DNA from: Apostichopus japonicus
Lineage: Eukaryota > Echinodermata > Holothuroidea > Aspidochirotida > Stichopodidae
Assembly: GCF_037975245.1 (NCBI RefSeq)
Contig: NC_092581.1
Coordinates: forward strand, 11,187,303 to 11,249,302
DNA: 62,000 nucleotides
Reading direction: 5' to 3'
Of this stretch, positions 12,801 to 24,800 are shown piece after piece (within the stretch, counting starts at the first letter, position 1; each line of letters opens with the position of its first letter). A program made the position numbers and the translations under genes. The notes under the pieces were generated by a model that was not told the origin of the DNA, made no database searches, and was given only the letters and a program-made list of their open reading frames with translations.

Positions 12801-15800
12801 CAAAAAGTAGCTTGTCATTAGGACAGTCTTTTTTAAAGTATCCATTGCAGGCATCAGATGACTTGGACTGAATATGGTCACTGACATATTTTACTACTTG
12901 TGTTATCTCTTCCGTTCCCTGCATGGGCTACAGGCATTTGCCACTGAGTACCTCACATGACCATCCATGCAATTTTTTTTTTATAGTACACACGTATGCT
13001 GTGTTTGCTAACATATGCTTTCCATTTCATCTCCTTTCCTTGTGTGTGATTCGTGTGTATGTGAATCAATCCCCAAGCCTATACTGTAGCCTAAAATCAC
13101 AATGACTACTCACATGTCCATCACCATCTTCGTTATCAAGTGATGGAAATTCTGCCATGATCGCTTTTGTCATCAACATCTTGACATCCTTTGGAGGGCT
13201 ATGAATGAAAATACAAGTTTATAGTGACATTAGCAACCAGTGAGAATTGTACATTACGTAAAAGCAACTGCCATATAAGAGAAACAAATGCCTCGCCATA
13301 TCCGAGGTGTAGGAAACCCTACACAGGGTTTTGCAGATACAAAGAATTAACAATGCAGCTATCCGCTTAGAGGATGACACGCCACTGCCTACAAGGTAAG
13401 AATGATTGCAAGAATGACTGCAAGAATGCTTCACCCAGCACTAAGAAATAACCATAATCTTAACCTTTATAGATGAATCATTTAAATTTGCCAGAAACCA
13501 AAGCACTCCTCACAATAAAGGTTGGCAGTCTGGAAGATGAGTGACCACTGTGCATTTGAATGATCAGTCCAACTAGGTTAATGGCTGTTAACCAAAGTGA
13601 AAAGCCCCGTCTGAACCAATTTAACGACTTGTATGTCAATGAAGAATCCAGTGTAATAGACCAAGGGTTTTCTGAAAACTGGGGGGGGGGGGCTCACGAG
13701 CTAACTCTTGTATTGGTTGAGGTCCAAGCAGCCTTCTCATCTTCATGTTGTACCATGCACACAAGTTGACACTGCAAACTTGCAGAATGTGCTTATTGTG
13801 ATCAATCACCACCATCAGGGTTTGAGAAACAGGAGTGATAAGGATTAACTATTAAAAATTGGTTTTGTCTTTTGTGATTGGACAAGTGTATATACTCACT
13901 GCTTTCCATGCTTCTCAATCAAACATGAAACCAGTGTGTTGACAACACGTTTTCTTGTCTTAGGAGAGAGTAGGCCTGAAGACATTTCCTCCACCAGCTC
14001 GTCACCTCCATGCACCGCTTTCAGGATTTCTGTTATGTTCTGTGAAAGCATTTCAGAAAAAGCAATGCACTGAGAAGGAACAGGCAATGATATTGACATG
14101 TACACAAGGTTTCATAAATGGGGCCCCAGGGGCTTTTGCCCAAAATTAAGGATGAATCTGACGGAATCTGTATGAACCAGGGCATCCCCTTGAAATTAAT
14201 CCTTTCTACTGTGTGACCAAAATAGTAAACAAAATAAGTTCTCAAATTGTCCTCTGCACATATAGGCCTACTGTACATATAAGCCCGGGTCAAGTTTGGT
14301 AATTTTGCATTAAGCTGGATAATTCCTGACTTGAAATGAAATAAATCAATGGAAATTATGATTTTAATCAGTTTGGTTCAGGAATCACATAGCCCTGCCA
14401 GGGCAAAGGGTTGGAGAACTTTGGACATTCCTAAACTATACAGTATTATCTACAGAACAATTCAACTTGCTAGACTACAAGTTGTGCATCACATATGTTT
14501 GAGACTGAATAAAATTTGCAGATAAACATAAAAAAGTCATGGAGCATGCTTGACACCGTGCATTGTCTGGTACCAGGAAGAGTAAGCAGCAGATAACTGA
14601 ATCTGACTGGGTTAGGAATTTACGAACTGATACCCAAAAGACGCACACGATGGGGGATCTTGTGCCGGATTTCAGTAGTGTGAAACGGTAAAAACAATGA
14701 TGTAAATCTCAAATTGTAAACATTTTGACTAGCCGTAAATATTCCACTGCCATATTAAACCCTGATGTCACCCAAGTGAAACATGATGAAAATATAACAC
14801 TTACGAAATCCATTCTCATTCGCTTTGAGGGTTGTCCATTAGATTTTATATGGCCTCTGCCTGCGCTTGCCGTCGGGGTTGATGATGAACCTGGTCTCAC
14901 CGGTGTATGTATCGATGGGTCTGGTTCTGCTTCTGACAGGTTATCAGATACCAATGATCCATCATCGGTAAAGCCTCCGCTGTCAGAGTCACATGAGCTG
15001 CTTGATAGTAGTTTGGAACCACTTGCTTGTCTGGCATCATCACTAGCCTGTCAAATCAACATGGATAATTTTAGAGCTATTATACTCTTAGGTAGGCATC
15101 GAACAACTGCATGATCGCGCTTTTCTGGTGTTTCACTGCGGTTTTTTATAATCTCCGTCAGCTACGCAAAATTTCAATGTCTGAATAAAAAATGAAGCAT
15201 TTTCTGTCGAAATTAAATGTATGATGTTTAGGATTTTTTAAATTACGAAACTTGATCTATTTATGCCTTTATAAACCAGGTACAAAATCATTTCTGTGCG
15301 TCCAAAACATTGTGATCGCCAGGTAGAGCAGTCAGCTTTATTTTTTATTTCTCACACGAAAACCTCCACAGTGTTCTGTCTTCGCGTATACACGGCCCAG
15401 CTTCGCTTCCATACAAATTTACGGCATGTGTCATAATGTTGTGATTACGATAGTACAAACAAGCGCAGTGCAGTCCAGCCGGCCAGTGCAGGTAAGATGA
15501 CATGGGGCCTACGGGAGGGTTTATTGCAATTGCTCAATTGGAATACACCCAACAGTGCTAGTTCGCTACTTTATTGGGTAATATCTTACGATATTTGGAG
15601 TGATTTTAATGGGAATTTTTAACATAAAAAGGGAGCCAATCTATGTGTATTTTCAAGTGCGTTTTACAGTGCGTTTTTTGCATAAAATTCGGCCGCGATT
15701 TTGCGTTTTTGAAAAATTGTGGTGCTTTTTTTTGGCTCCTGAAATCGTGCATTTGTCCGATGCCTACTATTTATTATGTTACAGAATAAGATGATATAGC

Positions 15801-18800
15801 CATGGCTGTGTTTAATTGCTCTGGCTTCCTTTGCCTTTGTATCAACAGTCCTTCAAGCCATTAATGTCTGATTCTCAAGAATATTAATGTGCACTCTTTT
15901 GCTTTTTAACTGTTAGTTTTCATACATAGTGTACTTTGCAGGCACTTTCTAGCAATTCCACTATCAGTCAGGACCAATTGGCAGTCAAGATTACCTGGGC
16001 ATGTCACTATAACTCATGTACATGTACTATACACTTGATTGTTGTACACAAATTAGACCATTTGCCGCATGTAAAAGAAAACAACATGAATTACTAGTCC
16101 ATATATATTCTTATTGAAACTCCTGTGCAACTTGATTGTTGTTATCAACACCATGGGTCAGTAACATGAAGCCAGTGAGCCAGGTCCGGCCTGTGATCAT
16201 GAGGAATCAGGCCAGTGGGCTTATTTGATCCGGTTTGCAATTGGTCGCCTGGTCGGGGGTGTGCCATGTCAGACTAAAAACCCATATCCATTTCTGGGGG
16301 TCATTTCTAAGGAAAAGGGTACCCATGTACAGTATAATGATGTTCCCTCAAATGTGGATCTGTTTCATAAAATACAGACACATAACTAGACTCTAGCGGA
16401 CTGCTAGGTTGCATATTCTTATTATATTATTATGGCCGTTGTTTTGAATTTTGACTTCAAAATTCAAGCAAGTGAGAGAGTGAGAGACCCATGTGTATCT
16501 TGGGGCCAAACTGCTTACTTCCAAATTGTATACTCATATTATGCGAGTACCCCCCCCCCCCCTTTAATATGCGACCTCCCATGATTTCATTTGTAAAATA
16601 TCCAAGATAACAAGGCCTATGGCCACCAAAAGTCTGTTGACCCCTGGTCAGACGGTCTACACATTGAATATGGTTCTCATCAACATTCCTTCTGTACTAA
16701 ATAATGACAACTTACTATATGAGGAATGATGAAACACTGCAGTCATTCGAGTTGGTAAAGCCCTGGTTGACACAAGTAGCCACGATTTTTACTCTGGAAA
16801 GTGTTGCTGGTGGCAGCTTGTACCCACATTATAACTGCACTGTACATGAAATTGGGAATGCACTTTGACTAGGGATCGGACAAATGCGCGATTTTCAAGA
16901 CCAAAAAACGCACCTTAAATTAACAAAAAACGCAAAAAACGCAATCGAAATGGCAAAAAAACGCATTAAAAAAACGCACTTACGTAACGTTACTTATGAC
17001 CTGTCTATGCACGTGTAACAGCGCTGTTTTTTTAGCATTTCAATCCCAGTTAAAAAGTCACGAAAAGAACGAAGAAAATGGGAATAATTATGACGTAAAC
17101 TAGCTATCAGTTTACATTTTTTTGCGTATTCCGCCGGTAGGTCAGTGCGCTGCCGAAAGTCTGAATTGCGACAGGCATGTTCGTCTCTACAATAATTTTT
17201 ATTGCTATTATTATTTTAAGCTGAATGGTCTCCAAACTTTAAAGAAGAAAAACTGGAAAAAATAATCATATTTCTTCTAAAACACGAACTTAAGTCTTAA
17301 AAGCTGTTTTTAAGTTGTAAGTTTTGTTGTTTTTATTTTATATCACTCTTATTGTTGCTGTGTAGTTTTTTACTTAATCGGAAATTTAATGAGGCAGCGA
17401 GATCGTGGGTCAGGAGCCATGTTGTTACGATACAGAGTTACAAATGACCAGTGAAAGCACATGGAAATTGAAAAATATGGGCAGCGGTGCCACTTCAAAT
17501 TTACAACTTTTTGTGTAATTTTCAGTGAGAAGAAAATCCCTCAAAATATTAATAATTAACCAAAATAATAGTTAGAAATAATACATCTATTAAAATGCTA
17601 AATTTATAAAAACTCTGAAATTTATCGCCTGAAACAACAACAACAACAACCATGCAATTTCAGAAACTTTGGTCTACGACTCTAGGTGGCAACATCCTTG
17701 GGTGTTTACTGATTAAGCAATAGCGAGACACCCTCCCGGCGAATTGCGCAATTCCATATTTCTTTGCTGTGTAGGTATGAGAAACATACAGTGTTAGCCA
17801 ATGAACGTACAATAAAGTTTACTGTGTGAAGAGACAATGACATTATGACTATGCATACATGTATCCAGCTGATGTACACTTGACTTATTCACTGTATTCC
17901 CACCATTGCTGTAATATTTTATTCACGAAACTTTTTGGATTTATAATCATCCGATTTTGTCGGGAGTACAGCCACTGGGATAATACGGTTAGAATGCCCG
18001 ATGAGTTCTCTTCCAGGATATATCATTTAGTGCTTGCATTGGATAAGAGAAGTTTTCTTATGAAATGAATAAAAAAAACTGTTGTTTCTAATTACCGTGT
18101 GCATAATTTGTTGCTCGCTCGCTGTGGTCGCTAGTTACAGTAGGAGTGTGGGACTGTATGTAGCTCGATCTAATTCTAACGTTAGGCCGTGCCATTTTAC
18201 GATGTTGGATTATTTACGGGACCTAGTTTCACAGAAAATATTTGTGGGGTGATTTGTAAAACAACGCTCAGAACAAAATTAAATAATGCATTACTCAGAA
18301 TGAATTCTCAATGACTTAATCTGGGCATAAAAAAATACATTTTTTGGTGAATTTAAAAAAAAAACGCAATAAATCTTAAAAAAACGCAATAAACCTCAAA
18401 AAACGCAATAAACCTCAAAAAACGCAAATTGCGCCGCAAAAAACGCAATCGCGCATTTGTCCGATCCCTAACTTTGACATCTACTGTATAACAAAGTCCA
18501 TCTATCCGATAATGTGACGTGGAGAAATTAGGAACTTCGAGCAATTCCTCCCCTTCACTGCATGCAGAGGGTGAAAGTCGAGTAGGTCTTTGACACCAAC
18601 GAATACGATGTCCTTGGCACCCAGTGGCTCTACAACATAAGCATGGTAGTGCCTAGAGAACTGCACAGTGTGCCATAGTTCACACATGAAAGTTGCAATA
18701 GACTCATAAGCAAATATCTGTATTATCTTTGCAAAAACTGGAAGACCATCTTCTTTCCCCACGACTACCATCAGATATTTACGATACTCCACGCCATGGA

Positions 18801-21800
18801 ACCGGCACCACTTACAGACAAAAATTTCATCGTACAGTGCCATGTGCATATTTCGGGCAATCACAGCACCATTGTCAAGAGAGGCGATGATAACAGTTTC
18901 TCCAGGTCCGACCTCTAGTGGTTCACTTCCAAAAGCTTTCTTGGACAGGATATTGAAACATAGCAACATCTGATTCCGATAGGCAAGAGTTTTTGCTATG
19001 TTTTGGAAGTTGCACACTATGTGTGATAGTCGCCGTGAGAAATTGTGGAATGCCTCAAACCTCATCACCCATAAGTGAATTAGTGGCCCATTCAGGCGGA
19101 TTGCAGAGGGGTAATGCGTCATGAAGTGATGCTTGGGTTTCAGGTGTCTTTCGGGAAATAATTCCAGGAAAAGTTGGTGGTGGTCACTGATGAGTTCAGA
19201 AAGATACTTAGTATCCCCATTGCTAATAATTGGTGAGAAGATTATGTCAAGGCAATCCAGTAGTGCCAAAAGCAATTCCCAATGCTCATCTCCTTCGGGT
19301 ACAAGATCTCCAAGCATTACTGCAACATGACGGATTAGGCACCACATCTGGGCTGCGTTCTGTCCTGGGGCCCCATCTGGAGAGCGAAGAGCATTCGCAG
19401 TGAATGGTACTGGCTTGTTGCGCTTATCAGGAATGCCATAATTAAAGCTAGTGACCCTTGCATTCAGTTCATTCAAGGTTAAGAGTTCTTTGTGGATCAG
19501 TTGTTGTAAAACTAACTTCAACTCTAGTGGACAAACTCCTTCAAGGATATCATGCATGATGTCTGGCGAACGACTGTTTATAACATGGAAATGTGAGATG
19601 TCATTTAGAGCACATGGCGACTTGACTCCTGTCTGCTGTAAGTCATCTTGGGCGACATCAGCTTGATAGTTCTCCAAGGTCCTGAGAAGACCCTGTTGCT
19701 CTTTTACAGATGTCCTGATAGCATCCCGATGCAGCTTGCACACCCTACAGAGATAGTTAGCTGTGAAACCACCTGCAAATCCAAATAGTGAATGGATTCC
19801 CAAATTGTCACCAACAATTTGTCCTATTGCTATCTTCACGTTACCATTAAAGAAGTTTGTCACAATGTGCAATCCATCAGCAATGAGTTCATTGATATCT
19901 TGGATGAATTGAGCAAACACAGCACCATATCCATACAAACTGGCATCACCGGAGTTGAAAAGCATGAGCAACAACATGTTGGACAATGTTGATCTATACT
20001 TTGGTGGCAGATTAGCAATTGTGAAGTACACTGCCCCCAGTTTATGGATACCAGCCTTTGGACTAAGAGGGTTGGACACCTCAAAGTCATCCACATACAG
20101 AATCAGTTTGATGGTGGCAGAAGATGACAACAGGGGACTCTCACGGCAGAACGATCCATCCTGGAAGTCCCTTAAGAGACCATCTTCACTCATCATGTGG
20201 GTAGATGATATTTTGAGGACATCGGTCTCTTCCAGGATCATCTTCATGAGCGGCTTTATTGGGATGTACTGAAAGGTGACTGTTTTCATATGTTGCTGTA
20301 CATTACCAGTTGAAGGATTGTTCACTGGATAATATGCCACGCCCATGGGCAGTTCTTCTGCAGCAACAAAAGCTTTGCAGTTTTGGAAAAATTTACGTTG
20401 CTTGTACTGGCTCCCAACATTCCTGAAGGGATGTGAAACTCCATCAATATCTGTCAACAAGGCTTGCAAGTGCTGGTCATCATGGGGAATGCCTACAGTG
20501 GTGGCAAATTGTTTCACTCTCTGCATCATGAAAGAGGACATGTCATTAATCAAGTCTGATGCTTGTTCCACAACCTGTGTAACAGTGGAGTGTACTGTAC
20601 TACTAGATGCTAGTAAACCTGCAACAAGCATTGCTGCACGGTTTTCAACTTCCTCTGTAGTCAATTCATCCCATAGCTCGCCTTCTGGCTCATCTGGTTC
20701 AACCTCATCGTGGTCAGCATCCAAATTGTCTGCGGGAACATCTGCAAAATCAGCATCAGGTGGTGCTGGCACCGGCACGTGTACAGGAACATCATCGTTG
20801 TCATAGTTGTGAGTGCCCAAATGTTTGCGAAAGGCAGCAGTCCGTCCTGAAAACGATCTTTCACATCCATTTTGACCACAAGCGATGCTTTTGGTGAAAA
20901 CATGCCCATTAATTAGGTGATGGGCAATTCGCAGATGCCACAACAATGCTTTTGGCGACCCATTTATGACAATTCCACATTGTGAGCAAACGAAACCCAT
21001 ATTGAACAAGATACAAGTCAGTACAAGTCACAAATCAAGTTCACATACAGTACAGTATAAATGGGATAAAAGCATTCTACAGGAACAATGTTTCCAGGGT
21101 AGCTGACATGATCTATAACAAGAAAACAAAACAGAACACTGTTAAGTTCATGTTTTGTGACTCATGTCAGCTGTATTCTTGGCCTGTTTGCAAGTTTCAA
21201 ATTGTGGGTGATGACAACATCATTTTTTCTGTCATACGTTTGCAGTCTGTTAAAGTATACCTGTAGCCTTAAAAATATTGAAGGTTCGGGTGGAATATCA
21301 CATTAGGGTTGGATGGTACTGTGAATTTTGAGCACCGGTATTACCGACAATACAATACCGGTATCGGGTACAATACCGGTATTTCACAGTGTTTTTTTTT
21401 GGGGGGGGGGGGGTGTAGGTTTCACACAGCCCCTAACGTAACTAGGCCAAATATGTAATATTTTTAATGTTTCAAATCGGTCACAAGGAAATTCTATGGT
21501 TTGAAGAAAAATTCCATGTATTGTCAAGCTTGCAGCATAACATAATCTGATGTTAGGCATAATTTACTGTGCAGTGAACCATGATCAGCACTCCATAACA
21601 AATGATCATGGTGAGGGGGCTAAAGACTAACCTTCAGTAACTTCAGTTCCTTTTTTAACTTTAATCGAGGTCCAACAGCAGGAATTAGTTCCTTCAAGCA
21701 TTCAATCTCATCTTCAAGGAGATAGAATCCTTCTCTATCTATCTCATTCTCTGTTGAGCAAGGAAGAGAAGAATTAACAAATATTTTAGCAGAATGGTCA

Positions 21801-24800
21801 TAACAAACAAAATTGGGACCATATAATTTTTGTTATACTTATAGCCTAGGCCCTAGGCCTAGGCCTAAAACTTTTTTTTTACTTAGGCCCCTAGGCCTAC
21901 TTCAGTAATTTGAAAAATTGTCAGAGATAAGAAAGAATGAAAATTCATGATTGAAAATGAAGTCAATTCTCTGGATGGGCCTGATGTGTACATTCATGCG
22001 TATTAAAACCAAAGGATTGTGTACGCCTACGCACATTTGTTAACCCTTTCCAGGCCAACTACGTAATAATATGGGCTACTCATATTACCGCTGCTAGCCA
22101 AATACGTAATAATACGTGTTTCCACTTGCTCCTCTTCTACCTCCCATAGCTCTGTGATAGTTTATCCGATTTGCACAGAATCACCATAGCGCGATAGTAG
22201 ACAATTTCAGCATTAGTGGATACATTGACACCTAGTCTCTCTAGTGCACCAGTCAGGCTGTAAATGCTTGCTGACTTCAACCAGAACCTGCTTCAACTCG
22301 GAAGTGAAATCTTTGGTCGCATGTTACGTTCTTTGGCCATGTGTTTCGGCAATCTTACGGTATTGAATGATGGAAAATAGTAGTAGTGAGCGAGATTCAA
22401 GTGGAAGTAGCGAGCCTAGCGGTGATGAATCAGAGAACTTTGACGAAAATAACTTTGATTTGGACACCCTTATCAGATGATTCCGGCGACAATTCATCAG
22501 ATTCTGATGTAGTTTTTAGTGTAGGTTTTGTGCATACCAGTTCCGCGAAAAAACGGAAAGTTGGGGATGATAGCTTCGATGTGGAGGGTGGAGAGGAAAA
22601 CGCGACACAGGGAGGACCAGGTGAGTCTGAAAGCAGTGATGACGAACGATCTGAGCAAATTAGGGCTGGGCCTAGGAGATCCAATGTTGACCAACAGGCA
22701 ACAGGGCCCCGGGGCCCGTGGTAATCAAACACTTACAGTTAGGCCTATAAATGTGCTAAGCAAGGCTTTAGGCAGCCGGACGCGCGGCCGTGTTTGGCAC
22801 GGCCTAACTAACAAAAAACACGGCCTATAATCCCTAACACGGCCTTACTATATTGTACCAAGCCGTGCTAAATTGAGTTGTTCAAAAATAAATATATAAA
22901 TATATAATAACGAAAAAACACAGCTGCCGTTACTACTTGCACAAAATTATGGAATTCACAGAAAAACTATGTACATTCTTCATACACCGAGCGTCGAGCG
23001 ATGTGACATTTCTCAAAAATGTTACCACGTGCGTAATAAAAATACAAAGAGTCCCGGATACAACAACATACGGCAAGGCCTAACTGTACCATGAAAAACA
23101 AAATCGCGAGTGGCGATGTAAATTTTTTGCTCGACGACCAACACGAAGTTAACCCCCGTTGATATAGTGTGTAGTTTCCCTCGATCAAGAAACAGACACT
23201 GTTGCATATGATAGATCACAGTCCAAATCTGTATATATCACCCATCACCAGTTGGAGTGGCTCGTTTTTTTTCCCCGGTTAGGATGGGTTTTTTTGTACG
23301 GAGATAAACCAACTTCAGCAACCAATTAAAAGTTGTGTATATAAATCATCTGGCCTCGCGGATTGGAATGTTAAGAGATCCGCTGGGAGATTCCAGGACG
23401 GAACACATAAAATTCGCAAGGTATGGTACTATTATTTACTAAGCCAAGCTATAGGCCGAATTTTTATCGAGTCGAACAGTGTCAGTCGGAGACATTTTTT
23501 TCGTAACGAGAAGTCCAGAACGCAGGCTTGCAAAATGAAACGGACTATGCTTCACTTTTTTACTAAGGTATGGTATAATTTATGTCTAAAAGATGGGGTC
23601 ACTGAGCGGTTAGAACAACTCATTCTAACCGAAGTATGTAGGCTGAAAGTACCGGTTAGGTGATGCTATTTTCATGGCGCAATGCATAACTTTACGTCCT
23701 TTTGTAGGTCTAGGGCCCAGGCTAGGCCAAGCAAGCCACCTGTCGATTTAACGATAGATAGTTTATTAGAGGTTGGTGGACGAAATTTTATTGTTGCTTG
23801 TCAACCGACGTAAGTTTGCGCACTTTACCGCCCCAAAGATAGCAATAGGGTACTAAATGCTTAGCCTAAACTGGGAGCCTAACTTCGAAAAACGGTTAAC
23901 CTTCACTCATTCAGGCTGTTTTGCTGACTGAATTTAATTTTTGTAGTACAGTTTGAATACCTTTATGTACCTGTGTTGTAATTATGTGAAATAATTAAAG
24001 ATTTTCTGTGGTAGGTTTAAACTACTTTCGCGCAGTTTATGGTGTGCAAACTGACAACGGGCGCGATAAAAATTGATTTTGTTGCTGGTTTTATAATTTC
24101 AACCGGACATGGCTCAATGATATTTTAAAGAATGTGAATTGGTGCATTGGAAATAGTGGAGTTTCTTCTCGACGTTTTATTTTCTTTTAATAAATTAATA
24201 AGTTATGAGACAAGTAAAATGCAAAGAGCAAAATAAAAAAATTGCAGTTTACATAAAAATATGTTACGATTCATTATTATTTAAAGTTGTTTTTTAACAT
24301 CTTAAGCCATGACAAAGCCTTTACCTGTACTAGTGTACTATAATTTACTATACATACATTTTTGACAGAGGTCAACATTTAAGACAAGGTAATTTCTTTT
24401 AAAACCTTTTATTCATTTTATGTACAGTATGTCTTATTTCTTGCTAAAACTAATATTGCTCCCCAAAAAATTGCACTTTCAGAGCACATTTTAACGCCAT
24501 CTCAGGCCTGTAAAGTGCACCAAATCGCTTCATTTCCAGGGTGCTTCGCCCCTGGACCCCACAAGGGGCCCTAAGCGGGCCCCTTGACCCCACGCTATTG
24601 CGCAAAGCGTTCAACAAGTGCAACACCCTGCTTTCCATAAACCACACCCTACCACTGCCAGTACCAGCACAATCCTACCTAAAGCCCTGGTGCTAAGTGC
24701 AACATCAGTATAATTTTGTCCACCATTTTTAATTTCGGCGGCCATCTTGGATTGGTGTGACATCATTTACTAGGCCTAGCTCATTTTCACCTCCAGAAAT

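Noticed and set aside
20345-20806. 153-codon plus-strand frame
   Set aside because: It lies antisense to the transposase, which has clear motifs and is the real coding strand.
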